Assembly: GCF_022965805.1 (NCBI RefSeq) | Contig: NW_027331236.1 | Coordinates: 377,321 to 441,320 of the forward strand | Direction: 5' to 3' | DNA: 64,000 nt | Source of the DNA: Primulina eburnea | Taxonomy: Eukaryota > Streptophyta > Magnoliopsida > Lamiales > Gesneriaceae | Part shown: piece by piece, positions 48,258 to 60,154 of the stretch | Layout: each line of letters starts with the position of its first letter | How positions within the stretch are numbered: position 1 is the first letter of the stretch | Position numbers and translations under genes: made by a program | Notes under the pieces: model-generated | What the model was told of the DNA's origin: nothing | The model's input: the letters and a program-made list of their open reading frames with translations, nothing else | Database searches by the model: none

Positions 48258-49854
48258 TCCCTCCCTCCTTATGGGAAGTTTCGTCCTCGAAACTTGGGTT
48301 GGCTTGGTCTGAGAAAAGATACGGGTATTGATTCTTCATATTTTCTTCTAGCTCCCACGTGGCTTCTCTTTCAGTGTGGTTGGACCATTGCACCTTGACG
48401 TATGGAATGACTCGTCGCCTTAGTACTTGGTCCTTGGAATCCACAATTCTGATAGGAACTTCTTCGTACTTCAGCTCTTCTCCCTAAGTTACTTTCGATT
48501 ACGAGTGGCTCTACTTCCAACACGTGGCTTGGATCTGAGATGTATTTCCGTAGTTGGGATACATGGAAGACTGTTATGAATTCTAGACATGTTTGGCGGT
48601 AGAGCGAGTTTGTATGCCAGTGTGCCCACTTTTTCCAAAATTTCAAAGGGTCCTACATAGCGAGGGTTTAGCTTCCCAGCTTTACTGAATCGGACAACTC
48701 CCTTCATAGGCGACACTTTTACATATGCCTTCTCGCCAACATTGAACTCTACTGGCCTTCTTTTCAGATCTGCCCAACTCTTTTGTCGATCTTGAGCTGC
48801 CTTGAGTTTCTCTCGGACTACTGTAACCTTGTCTATGGTTATCTGTACAAGCTCAGGTCCCACTATGGCTTTCTCTCCCACTTCATCCCAATATAGGGGT
48901 GACCGACATTTCCTTCCATACAGAGCTTCATATGGAGCCATCCCAATATTGCTGTGATAGCTGTTATTATAGGCAAACTCGATCAATGGCAGGTGAGTGC
49001 TCCAATGGTTACTGAATTCCAGGGCGCACGCTCGCAGCATGTCTTCCAAGGTTTGAATTGTTCTCTCAGTTTGTCCATCGGTTTGAGGGTGATAGGCCGT
49101 ACTAAAAGTGACTTTCGTTCCCATGGCCCCTTGGAAGCTCTTCCAAAAACGCGAGACGAACCTCGGGTCTCTATCAGACAGGATGCTCACTGGCACCCCA
49201 TGTAGTCTCACAATGTTGTCCATATACAGCGAAGCCAACTTATCGAGATTGTAATTCATACGAACGGGTAGAAAGTGTGCAGTCTTTGTGAGTCTGTCTA
49301 CGATCACCCATATACCGTCATGGCTTTGCCTGGACTTCGGCAATCCCACCACAAAGTCCATGGAAATATGCTCCCATTTCCACTCGGGAATTTCCAGGGG
49401 TTGCAGTAATCCTCCAGGTCGCTGGTGTTCTGCTTTGACCTGCTGGCATGTCTGACATCTGGAGACGAATTCAGCTACATCTCCTTTCATGCCATTCCAC
49501 CAGAAGCTATTCTTGAGGTCTCTGTACATTTTCGTACTGCCTGGATGGACTGAGAACTTCGACTTATGTGCCTCTGCCATTATCTCCTGACGAAGGTTGT
49601 CACTGTCGGGCACACACAGTCTTCCTTTCATCCATAGAGTCCCTTTGTCATCAATCCGATGATCTTGAGACTTTCCTTCTCTGACTTGATCTTTTAGTTT
49701 GGTCAGTGCTGGGTCTTGATCTTGGTTTAATTTGACGATTCTCCGCAGACATGGCTGGGCTGAGAGGGAAGCTAGAGTCACTTTTCCTGGGCCCCTTCCG
49801 ACTTAGCGCATCAGCCACTTTGTTTGCTTTACCAGGATGGTAGCTTATAGTCAA
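48253..49854 (-). pseudogene. Pol C-terminal frame of array unit 2, three extra frameshifts
   Basis: It is nearly identical to 42198-43796 but carries three single-base insertions relative to it: near 49795 (a C-run), near 48570 and near 48485. The main open piece (48489-49781) keeps the integrase with [10 protein letters not shown] (first Asp present here), SDRDPRF and QTLEDM. The chromodomain-like tail is in another frame (48444-48253). The TGA that separates it from RNase H is shared with unit 1. Confidence 0.88.
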
Positions 49855-51120
49855 GTCGTAGTCTTTCAGTAGTTCGATTCATCGCCTTTGCCTCATGTTC
49901 AGTTCTTTTTGGGTGAACAAGTACTTGAGGCTTTGGTGATCCGTGAAAATTTCACACTTGGCGCCATAGAGGTAGTGTCTCCAAATTTTTTTAAGGCGAA
50001 GACAATTGCTGCTAACTCAAGATCATGCGTAGGGTAGTTCTTTTCGTGCGATTTCAACTGCCTTGACGCACACGCAATCACTCTTCCCTCTTGCATGAGT
50101 ACGCATCCCAGACCTTCCTTAGATGCGTCACTGTAGATGGTGAATCCCTTATCTTCAGTAGGTAAGATTAGCACTGGCGTGGATGCGAGCTTTTCTTTTA
50201 ACGTCTGAAAACTTTTCTCGCAACCTTCGTCCAGACGAACTTGGTATTCTTCTGAGTGAATTTAGTCAGTGGTATGTCGATTGAGGAAAACCTTCGACAA
50301 ACTTTCTGTAATAACCTGCCAGTCCAAGAAAGCTCCTGATGTCTGTGGCGTTCTGTAGCCGAAACTCACTACTATTGAACTGGAATAAAATTTCCTCTCC
50401 ATTGACCTATGAAAAGTGAGATATTATTTCTTTGGTCTTCTTCACTTGGTAAGAAAATGAAGATCTCCTCAGTGAACAACGCTAAAAAAATTGTCAAGTA
50501 ATGGCTTGAACCCTTTTTTCCGAAGGCTGTTTTGGGAAAATCTTCAGCCCTGATCTTCAATTGGTAGTAGTCTTTTCTCAGGCCGAGTTTGGAAAAGTTG
50601 TAACTTCTTTAAGTTGATCGAAAAAACGCGTCTATCATTGGAAGAAGATATTTATTCTCGATTGTGATCTTATTGAGTTCTCTATAATCTATACACGATC
50701 TCATACTTATATCTTCCTTATTCACAAACAGTACTGGAGTTCCTTATGGAGACGTACTCGGTTGGAATTGCTTCTTTTCTAGCAATTCTTCGAGTTGTTC
50801 TTTTGGCTCTTGGAGTTCAGTTGGCATCATTCGGTATGGTGCTATTGAAATTGGTGCAGCACTGAGAACCACATTGATTTTGAACTCAACCTCGTGGTCC
50901 GAGACTATCCTGAGAATTCTTCCAGAAAAACGTTCGGAATTCTCGCATTATTAGTGTATCTTCCAGCTTGAGCTCAATTTCTTCTTGCACTTCGTTCACC
51001 ATTGCTAGGTAAACTTCTTTGCCTGATTTTAATGGCCTTCCAAGTCTGGGAAGCAGAAAAAAATGTATTTCTGTCTCTTGGCATTGTCATGATACCTGAT
51101 TTCTTCTTGGTTCACGGTTT
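49855..51120 (-). pseudogene. Degraded protease/RT/RNase H of array unit 2
   Basis: It has the same fragments as unit 1: RNase H (50174-49899) identical in translation to 44116-43841, the RT remnant (50560-50372) differing by one residue, and the same missing RT core. Shared inactivating changes show common descent of the two units by duplication. Confidence 0.8.
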
Positions 51121-52769
51121 GGATTTTGAAATTCTTACTCCGGCAATCTGCTATTGCACTGCTCTTAGATTACCAAACCATCCATATGATGACATTGAAA
51201 TCTACCAAAGTACTTGGAATCAAGTCGGCACGGAATATACGCGAATAGATGCTGATTTTATTTTTACGTTGAAATTATTATGATTACTATCTCAAAACTT
51301 AAAACTCATACAAAATCTTGGAACTTAACTCAATATCAATCTATACACTATTGATTTAAATCCCAAAAATTATAACTCAGTCGTCAGAAAATAAAATCTT
51401 ATTCAACCTTGAAATTAATCATCAATTAATTCCTTTGTTAAATCTTACTTGCACTAAACCTTACTTTCCTCAAAACCATGAGCTTAGAGAGCTCTAACAC
51501 AAACTATTTTATTGAATGTCTTTTTCCTTGAATCCTTCTTAGTACCGAAAAAATTTCAAAACTTATTATGTTGTACCTTCCTCAATGTCAAGCAATAATC
51601 TCATAACTTATTTTATTCGTATAAGATCGTAATCTACTAGTTACCCCAAAATAATATAAATTACTTAAACCTTAAGATATTGTTTCCCAACTTCCTTTTA
51701 GACAAGGTAACCCAAAATTATACATAGTTAAAGTTAACGCTTAGCTTTACTAAGAACCCAAATTAAAGTTTACACATTTAACTATTGCCCAAAATCAACT
51801 TCCATATTGGAATATCCAAAACTTATTATAACTCTAAGCTCTGATTTTCACATACTAGTTTTTTTTTTTTCTCTTTTCTTCCCATAAATAATTTATTGTC
51901 CCCAAATCAAATATTTCACCTTAAATCAAAAGCTTAAGTCAACTTATCATATAAGTACAATCCCAACAATATAGGTCAATACTAATTGTTTCCTTAATAA
52001 AATTCCATAAAAATCCGATAAGCACTACAAGAAACGCGTTGAACGAGATTCTTCGAGATATTTTCCAAAAATAGTAAGTCTAGAGATAAACATATGGATT
52101 GAAAGAATTCGTCGAGAGGGTTCCAGGACAGTCAGAACCGAATTCGGAGTTTCCTACGAAAAAATCGAAGAACACATGCTGGCGGGTTGACTCGTTGTCT
52201 CGGCCGAGTTGACTCGCCGGGTTGACTCGCCGGAGTACGTTCGGAGTAAAGGCGTGTGTTTGCGACGACGTAAGGGTCACGGAACCGGTGATGGCACGGC
52301 CAGAATCGATCGGAAAGCCACCTAATTTCGCCGGAGAAACCGCGCAACTCGCTAACTAACTCGAATTTGGGCGTTTACGATCGGTTGTTCGGATTCAGAA
52401 ATTAATTGGTGCTAAACGTTGCCCATGGATCGCCTATCATATGGGTAAATTTAATTTAAAATCGGAGTAGGAATGGAAGGGTAATTGGACGAAAACGTTT
52501 TCGGTGTTTTAGGGTTTATACCCAAATTCCTAGATCTGAAATTACGGCTTCACCCGAACTTTATATCTTAAATTGGTTGAGGGCTTTGGTTCGTTTCTTT
52601 GAGACAATTCTGGAAATGGTCTCCGATCGAAGAACGGGTACGGGAAACGGCCGGAATCGGCGAAGAAGCTCGGCGGCTCGTAAGGCCCTGTTTGGCCGAA
52701 ATACGAAAATTTCCGAATTTTTTTTTTTTTTTGAAACTCGATTCTTCCACTCGGATTTTGAACCTGGCG
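51121..52769 (-). other. Non-coding internal region of array unit 2, gag missing
   Basis: It is colinear with 45061-46708 but with many substitutions and small indels. GTTGACTCG words recur near 52185-52230. No gag motif is seen. Confidence 0.6.
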
Positions 52770-52781
52770 GCTCTGATACCA
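52770..52781 (-). other. Primer binding site, array unit 2
   Basis: GCTCTGATACCA on plus, six bases from the LTR at 52788, is the minus-strand TGGTATCAGAGC primer site. Confidence 0.92.
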
Positions 52782-52787
52782 CTAAAA

Positions 52788-54331
52788 TGTCACGCCCCGA
52801 AACTCGAGATTGACACCGGCGTCGCTCATCAATCACAAAATCGAAAAACGACAAGCCTCGTAGCACAGTATAAACCGAAACCAGTTTATTTCATAAATTC
52901 GTAAAAAAACCATTGTCTTTACAACTGAATAAATAATTAAATTGCGGAAGCGTTTACAAATAAAATAAACCAACTAAAATCCTTAAATCTTGCAGCATAA
53001 TTCGAATATAATGATTTCACCAGCCCCAAAACTGGTCCGACTCCTCTTCCTCGACCTGTTCCTCTGATTTATCTTCAGTTTTATCTGGGGAGGTGTAAGG
53101 GGGGTGAGTATTTTGGGGAAATACTCAGCAAGTGGGGGCCGTTCGAGTACATAACAACATGCATAAAATTCGAAATACATACACACACACACCATGCATA
53201 TTTGACTCATACCACGTTCGTATTCTTGACCTGACACTGAGATTCCTCTACTTTCAATGGTTTACTGACGTCAGTCCCTAATTTTTATTCCTCTAAGGGG
53301 GCGAGGCCGAATCGGTTATATCCCCACCGTATGAGGGTCATGTCATAGTTGGGATTCCCTCCCATATCCAGTCGGATCCTCACAGTGTCAACATAAACTC
53401 ATGCAGAAATCATAACCAGAAGGGGTAGAAAAGAGTTGTACTCGACCGAAATTTAATAAAACCGAAAATTACATGCACCGACATACATGCACCGAAAAAT
53501 GCAACAATTTAAAACAAGCCCACTTACCTTAACTTTCTTGAAGAAAAACGTGAAAACTTCGGTGGCTGGACTGCGGCAGCGCTTCGCTGTGCTCGAAAAT
53601 CCTAAGGAACTAGGGGAGGGGAATTCTCGAAAATTGAGAGAGAGTTGTGGTGTGAATTTTCGAGATCCATGCCCTCCTATTTATAGGGGTTGACTGCTAT
53701 CCTGATCGTGTACCAAATCGCGTTGATTCTGAATCAAATCTTCATCTAAAATCGTGATCAAATCTACCTTTATTCTTTATCCTAAATTTCGAAATTTATA
53801 ATTATATCCAAGCTAATTTTCGAAATTAAGCCTTGCCCAGTCTGTGAAATTTCGACTTTTGTGTCTAATTCCCAATATTCGGTAGATTTTTGACTTCCTA
53901 AAATAATAAAAATTATATTTCTAAAATCCCACAAATTTGCTTACTTAAATCCGAAATTATTGGTATTTTTCCACAAATAATATTTGGATTATTTTTCCTA
54001 AAATCCTGGTAGCTGAACTTTTAAATTTTTTTCCAAGGCTGCATTTTATCGTGTAGACTTTTCCCTCTATCTACTATTTTCGAAATCACTTACTATTCTC
54101 CCCTATTATTTTCGAAAATCCCTTGATAAATCCTCAAGATTTTTGGTTCCAAGATTAAGTTATCTTCTAGCTTAAATCTTTATCCGGTAAAATTCTATCT
54201 ATCTCAAATTCTGAAACAAATACACACGATATATTTAAATTCTTGAATTCCAAAAATCACAATCCTGAAAATCTCGAAAATCTTGATACAAAATATTATC
54301 ATGATAAAATAAAAAAATCCGGGATTTTACA
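52788..54331 (-). repeat. Array LTR copy 3 (5' LTR by orientation)
   Basis: It starts TGTCACGCCCCGAAACTCGAG and ends GGGATTTTACA. The first 900 bp differ from copies 1 and 2 at many sites, including a short duplication around ACATGCACCGA (near 53471); the last 600 bp are almost identical to copy 2. Confidence 0.9.
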
Positions 54332-55161
54332 CGGTGATGATAGACCGCACCCGCGGTATTTGCAGGATCGCACCCGCGGTCGTATTTTTCAGGGTACTGT
54401 TTGGATTGCCGAGAGCTCAGCGCACCCGCGGTGCTTGTAGGCAGCGCACCCGCGGTGATGAACAGTAGAGGTATGATCGAGATTGTTATATATATTGGAG
54501 GCATTTGATGTCTCAATTGTTCAAAGGGAATACAATGAGTATAGTTTCTAAAGTGTTTGATAAATGTAAAAGAGAGAATTCAAATTGATTTATGGATTGA
54601 TAGATATATAGTCAAAGATTACATGCAATTAGTTGATCAACGCCCATATGCTTTTATCCCTCAGAGTTGTCGATTTATATCGATTGGGATACGAGCACCA
54701 CAGACAGAGATACTATTTATATCAATCCATACCAGAGTAAAGATAAATATCATCTCATTGTTATGCTATTGCTATGATATTCATGTTTCAGAGTGATGGT
54801 ATTTAATGATTTCAAAGCTATGTTTTACAGAGTATGATATGATCATTGTTATGTAAGAGTTCCACTTGCTGAGTTTTATACTCATTTCAGTTATTTCATG
54901 TGATGCAGATAAGAGTGACGGGCCAGGACGTTGACTGTGGATGGGAGTCATATGCATACGAAGTTGGAAGGATGGCATTTTGGACATGATCATAGGAATG
55001 ATATTTTGTGTTTTTGTTATGTCATTTAAATGATCATATATTTATTTTGGTTGCAAATATTTTGTAATTGATTTTATCTTATGAAATTGTAATGCTTCCA
55101 TCCTTCAATAGAAAATTTTAAATTCCGCTGTATTTTATTGTAAACGGGTCAAGGTGTCACA

Positions 55162-55435
55162 TTTATTTTATCTTTTATAAAAAATGTTGTAGCAGTCATA
55201 TTATATGATTTTTGTTCAATATATTTGTGAAGTTTAAACTATATGATGTAATCCTACACTAATTTATAGGAATAGTGTCAAATTAAATAAAAAGTAAAAA
55301 TAAATAAAAAAATTTGTTTTTACACAAAACAAAAAATTAAATTAACATGGGAAGACCAGATTATTTTTCTTAAAATCTACTATGAGTAAGAACCATAATA
55401 ATATAAACGAACGGTGTGGTTTTCCTTTTTGGCAA
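55162..55435. other. AT-rich non-coding sequence
   Basis: No feature is recognised. Confidence 0.4.
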
Positions 55436-55613
55436 AAATTTATGTGAGACGATCTCACGGGTCGCATTTTGTGAGGTGGATATCTTATTTGAGTCATCCA
55501 TGACAAAATATTTCTTCTTATGCTAAGAATATTATTTTTTATCGTAAATATCGATAGAATTGACCCGTCTCACAGATAAAGATTCGTGAGACCGTCTTAC
55601 AAGAGACCTACTC
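55436..55613 (+). repeat. MITE-like palindromic repeat, copy C
   Basis: This is a well-preserved copy: GTGAGACGATCTCACGGGTC at the left, GAGTCATCCATGACAAAATA, ATTGACCCGTCTCACAGAT, and CGTGAGACCGTCTTACAAG at the right. It lies just after the solo LTR. Confidence 0.75.
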
Positions 55614-57209
55614 TTCGTTGTTACATTTTATAATATACAATTTCATTTTATCATTTTATATCAACACTTCATTAATATTATACAAACAGATAATATGTAC
55701 ATATATCCATATTATTTTATTAAATGCAAAAATCATGGCCATATATATAGTACATTACGCATCATCACACAATAATGTCCTAACCCCACGCACTCACGTA
55801 GGCTCCAAAAGCTATGAAATAATAGAGAATGGTCCAAACTATACAAAATATTCGAGATTTTGTGCAGTAAAACCAATTCCAACCAGCTGACAAAAAATGT
55901 GGTCCAAATCCATTTGTGAAATCCTAAATGGCATTCACTAATTTTAAATGATTGAATTTTTTTTATTAAAAAAATTTTTACATTCTCAAGTTAAAAACAA
56001 GTGGCCAATTTGTCCCTTTCCATGATAGAGATTATATTCATTAATTTAAATTTTGTAAAAGTTTTAAATTCCCAATAAAATCCTTAACATCGACCTAAAG
56101 CAAAAGGGATGCCAGTTTTAAATTTTGTAAAGTTTTAAATACGTATAATTTTCCTTGAAGGTGGAATTCAATTTCTCTGTTTCATTTCATCCCGTCTGTC
56201 GACCAAGTCTTTCATTTTTGTTTGATGGAACGATTATTCGAGTTTGAGCTTTTCACCGTAAAAAATAAGACCGACGGCAAAGAAAAAATAAACGTAGAAC
56301 AAACTCCTCTCTTTTCAAGTGTCAAGTCTTTCACTAGAATTCGATAAACTCTTGTTTTGAGAAAATGAATGTTATGATCATTGAAAATCATAAATCTAAT
56401 CATCGAACAAAATTTATTTTTTTATTCGATTTTCTTGAAAGAGTTCTTTTTTTTTTTATTCGGAAGACTAAATATTGATGGCAAATCATCAAGTCTGCCT
56501 TGGAGAAAATTTTAAAAGCACGTATTGTTCCATATATATTACATATAAAAGTTCACAGTCATTGAATCTATAATAATTATGATATTTGATGAATGAATGA
56601 GTCTATAATTTCATCATAATTTATGTCAAACAAAATTCAAAAAAAAAAAATTATTTGTTGCTTATTTTTCCCATCACCTACTCCCTTTTTCGTATTATTT
56701 AAGAAAAAATTATTCACTTTGACAGATAAAATAGGACACCAACGATATTCGATGTGACAGTGAAACATAAAAATCTTACACTTTGAGTAGTGATATTTAA
56801 AGATTTTAATGGATATTAGTAATATTTATTTTTTTACAAATTTTCGGGGCACATAGTCTTCCTTTTTTTTCCCATTTAAATCATTTCAAGTTAATACAAT
56901 TCTATATTATTTTAAATATATTTTACATAATCATATCCATGCGATATTTTTGAAATTCCCAAGCTCTACTTAGATTATATTAATTTGATGTTAGCAGATG
57001 GGTAGACATTTATCGAATAAATAGATAATAATGTTTATAAAAAAAAAACTCACATTACCAGAATCTGGTTCGATAATACTCAACAAATAGGACAATACAT
57101 AACATGAAAAAGCAGTAAAGCACCATATCCAACCCCACTTAAAAAATCAATTATTAGCAATTATTATCATATTTCAGGTACAATATATAATCTCTTTTTA
57201 AAAAAAGAA
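55614..57209. other. AT-rich intergenic sequence
   Basis: Several short frames exist but none shows domain character or codon structure. No repeat ends were recognised. Confidence 0.4.
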
Positions 57210-57390
57210 AAAATTTATGTGAGACGATCTCATGAATCGTATTTTGTGAGACAAATCTCTTGTTTGGATCATCCATACAAAATATTACTTTTTATGTTAA
57301 TAGTATTACTTTTTATTGTGAATATCGGTAGGATTGACTCGTCTTACAGATAAAGATTTGTGAGCCCGTCTTAAAAAAAAAACCTACTCT
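57210..57390 (+). repeat. MITE-like palindromic repeat, copy D
   Basis: It has the same order of blocks as copy C, starting GTGAGACGATCTCATGAATC and ending GTGAGCCCGTCTT. With the inverted copy E 436 bp away it forms a large inverted repeat. Confidence 0.72.
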
Positions 57391-57825
57391 AAAAAAGTTA
57401 TATTTCTTAGATTAAAGAAGATATATTATCATTTTGTAATCAAGCTATATAGTATCAAAATAGTTAAAACAATTTATTAGTCTATCAAATATTATATAGA
57501 ATTTAAGACATAACTTGAATATTATAATATCGAACGTTTGTCGTTTTCCAATAAACTATAACCAACGATAATCATATAACTTAAATATTTTAAATTATAC
57601 AATAACATAAATATCATCCCATAAACTATAACCAACGATAATATAACTTTAATATTTTAAATTATACAATAACTCAAATATCATCAAGTTTCCATCTCCC
57701 AAAAATTATACTTAATGATAATCGTTAATTCATACAACTCAACATCACGTTTCAATCGCTCAAAAAATTACAAATCGTGATAATCATACAACTCAAATAT
57801 TTTAAACCAAGAATAAATCTATTAT
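57391..57825. other. AT-rich spacer with short direct repeats
   Basis: The words AACTATAACCAACGATAATC and ATATTTTAAATTATACAATA recur at about 57547-57665, a local duplication of roughly 70 bp. No gene is present. Confidence 0.5.
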
Positions 57826-57991
57826 GTTACAATCTCACTAATCTTCATCTGTAAGACGAATCAACTCTACCGATATTTACATTAAAAAATAATACTCCTA
57901 ACATAAAAAATAATAATTTTCATGGATGACTCAAGTAAAAAATTCGTCTTACAAAATACGACTCGTGAGACTGTTTCACGCCAATTTTTAC
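57826..57991 (-). repeat. MITE-like palindromic repeat, copy E (inverted)
   Basis: It is the reverse complement of the family, with ATCTGTAAGACGAATCAACT, ATGGATGACTCAAGTAAAAA and CTCGTGAGACTGTTTCACG. It ends about 300 bp past the 3' end of the HIPP coding region. Confidence 0.72.
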
Positions 57992-58287
57992 TTAAACCAA
58001 ATGGATAGCTATATTATAAACAAAGGTACAAAACCAAATTAAAATATTATACCACGTCATAAGTATGTGACAAATTATATTATAATTTATGATATAAAAA
58101 CAAAAAACACAAAAAAAAAAAGGTACAAAATGATTGCAGAACTCTAAGCTATAGATGGATACCCCAGACAGGGCCACATGAAGAGAAGCAGAACAAAGAG
58201 ATGGAGACCAGTGAAATTAGGCAAATGGACATTTCTCCATCATGTGCCCACTGCATTCCCCCTTCTACCCCTCCCCCTCCCCCCTAT
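57992..58287 (-). other. 3' flank / probable 3' UTR of the HIPP gene
   Basis: This lies directly downstream of the HIPP stop codon on the minus strand. The part near 58150-58287 is mixed-composition and probably transcribed. The rest is AT-rich. I could not place a poly(A) site. Confidence 0.4.
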
Positions 58288-60016
58288 TTACATCACACTA
58301 CATGCGTTCGGATTCTCGTCGCTGAACATCTGCGGCGGATATGCCTGCAATTCATGAACATGCATCTGAGGGTAAACCTGGTAATTCTGCAGGTACTGGT
58401 AGTTGTTGTAGTATTCATTCCTCCTCATCTCCAGCTTGGAGTCATCCGCCTCCGCCACAAGAACCACCGGAGCCGGCGCCGGTGGCTCCCCGACGCCGGA
58501 CGGTGCGGCGTGATTCTTTTCTTTGCCGCCTTCTTCGCCTTTCTTCGCTTCTTTTTTCTCTCCTTCCTCTGTTTTCTTATCCTCTTTCCCTTCCTTTTTC
58601 ACCTCTTCCTTCTTCTCCGGCTCCGTTTTGATGATCACGGCGTGTTTTCCGGTCCGTTTGTGGATGTAATCGGCGAGCTTTTCGGGTTCGATTGCGCCTT
58701 TTACGAGTACTTGCGAGCTCTTGAGGTCTGGTTCTACACTCTCAACTCCTATACACTCGAGAAGCAACTCAATTCAATGATATATATTTTACATTGTAAG
58801 AAATTAAATAATTATTACATTACACCTGTAAAGCCCAGATTCCGAGTGATATATATATAATGAATTAAATGGGAATAAAAAAATAGTCAATAAAGAAGGT
58901 CTAGATTGACCTTAGTTTGAATGAATTCAAACAAAACATAAAGAATATACAGTTCTCACAATTCAAGAATTAAGGAATCACATGAAAAATCTATACTAAA
59001 TTTAGAGAATGAAGAAAAGTTGAAAAGGGTAGCAAAAAAATCATATCTTGAAAACAAAAATGTTAAAACCAAATGATAAATATACATATATATATATATA
59101 TATATACACACACCACCTTTCATTTTCTGAATCCGCTTCTTGATTTCTTGTGCGCAAGCTTCACAGTGCATGTAAACTCCCAACACCACTGTCATCACAG
59201 GTAGCTGCACCAAGAAATATATATATATATATATTTATATTAAAGGATCAAATATTGTTTTTTTTTTGGTGAAATATATATATAATTTTCTTGAAAATAG
59301 ATAATAAATAACGAACCTCCTCCTTTTTCTCTTCAACTTTGACCACCTCTTTTTCTTCAGGTTTCTTGGCTTCTTCAGGCTTTGGGATTGGAGAAATAAG
59401 CTCCACGAGGCGGTGGCTCTTCTTCTGGACCCTCTCCAAAACCTTCAATGGATCTGCTTTCTCGCCTCTCACGATCACTTTACTGCTCCTGGAATCTGTT
59501 ACCACCTCCTCCACACCTGCGAAAACCCAGTAAAAATCCATTAAAAAAACGAAACAATCAAGCTAAAATCACAAATCAAGAAATGGGTTTTACAGAATTT
59601 GATGACATAAAGACAAAAATCCCAGAAAAGAAGGCTTGGATCTGGTTTCGTTCATTACCTTCGAAGCCTTTGAGACAGCGGCGGACTTTCCTAGCACACC
59701 CCTCGCAATGCATGTACACCTTCAACACAATCTCACGCGGCGGAGGAGGAGCCGGCGGCGCCAGCTCCGCCGCCTTAGGCTCCTCAGGTTTCTTATCATC
59801 TTTCTTCCCGTCGGCAGCTGGTTTCTCAGCCTTGGGGGCTTCCTCTTTCTTCTCCTCCTCCACCTTCTTCGCAGCTTCCTGCGGCTTCTTCGCCTCTTCC
59901 TGCGAAAAAAAAACACCAGAAAATACATAAATAAATCAAAACAACCAGAATTAATTAATCAAGAAAAAATAACGAAAAAAATTGTGGGAAAGGAAAGAGG
60001 ATGAGACCTCTCCCAT
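58288..60016 (-). CDS. Heavy metal-associated isoprenylated plant protein (HIPP), two HMA domains, five exons
   Basis: Coding exons (minus) are 60008-60016, 59659-59899, 59317-59516, 59117-59204 and 58288-58748, all with GT..AG introns and continuous phase, giving 332 aa. Exon 1 is only nine bases (MGE). A Lys/Glu-rich head leads to HMA domain 1 with MHCEGCARKV (Cys68, Cys71), and after a charged linker comes HMA domain 2 with MHCEACAQEI (Cys164, Cys167). A long acidic/basic low-complexity tail, a Tyr/Asn-rich segment and SDENPNACSVM follow; the C-terminal CSVM is a CaaX farnesylation motif. HIPPs bind metals such as Cu, Zn or Cd through the Cys pairs and sit at membranes or the nucleus through the lipid anchor. 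Architecture and tail match the HIPP5/6/7 group of Arabidopsis, which is my closest placement. It looks intact and under constraint, unlike the repeats around it. Confidence 0.95.
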
Positions 60017-60145
60017 TGGGTTAATCTCCGGTGAAGAAACGGATGCTAATTTCAGAGATACTCAAGTAAAAAACAGAAGAAGAAACACGTAGAGACACCT
60101 TGGATTGGGTGTTCTTCAAACAGAAGTGTGATTAGTATAGAGATA

Positions 60146-60153
60146 GATATATA
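60146..60153 (-). promoter_or_regulatory. Candidate TATA box of the HIPP gene
   Basis: The minus strand reads TATATATC about 130 bases upstream of the HIPP start codon, leaving a plausible 5' UTR of around 100 bases. Nothing else supports it. Confidence 0.4.
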
Positions 60154-60154
60154 C

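Larger units (their letters stand above)
40670..54331 (-). mobile_element. Tandem gypsy array LTR-internal-LTR-internal-LTR
   Basis: Three LTRs (40670-42202, 46727-48257, 52788-54331) alternate with two internal regions (42203-46726, 48258-52787), all minus strand. Each internal region has its purine tract and primer site in the right place. Both lack recognisable gag and most of the protease and share the same RT damage and the same in-frame TGA before the integrase frame, so the unit was duplicated after it had died. The repeat unit is about 6.06 kb. The family is related to element A. Confidence 0.9.
40387..55161 (+). mobile_element. Solo LTR of the element B family, split by a tandem gypsy array
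   Basis: The left piece (40387-40669) starts TGTAATAGCCGAGCCCGG and the right piece (54332-55161) ends AAGGTGTCACA, matching the LTRs of element B but more diverged. Flanks TTTAG (40382-40386) and TTTAT (55162-55166) suggest the original duplication. The right piece lacks about 0.5 kb corresponding to the CT-rich leader of the element B LTR. The inserted array is on the opposite strand and lies within the GC-rich word region. Confidence 0.82.

Noticed and set aside
10943..52781. TGGTATCAGAGC occurrences as tRNA gene fragments
   Set aside because: Each lies within a few bases of an LTR end in the right orientation, so they are primer binding sites.
9179..54331. Possibility that the pol regions are integrated plant pararetroviruses
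   Set aside because: They have LTRs, an integrase with the D,D,E motif and a chromodomain-like tail, and I see no movement-protein or coat-type region. They are Ty3/gypsy retrotransposons.
40670..54331. Two independent insertions of the same element side by side
   Set aside because: The middle LTR is shared, there is no target duplication between units, and both units carry the same inactivating changes.
58201..60004. Plus-strand frames of 96-219 aa over the HIPP locus
   Set aside because: They are antisense shadows of the Lys/Glu-rich HIPP exons; the minus strand has splice sites, HMA motifs and a CaaX end.
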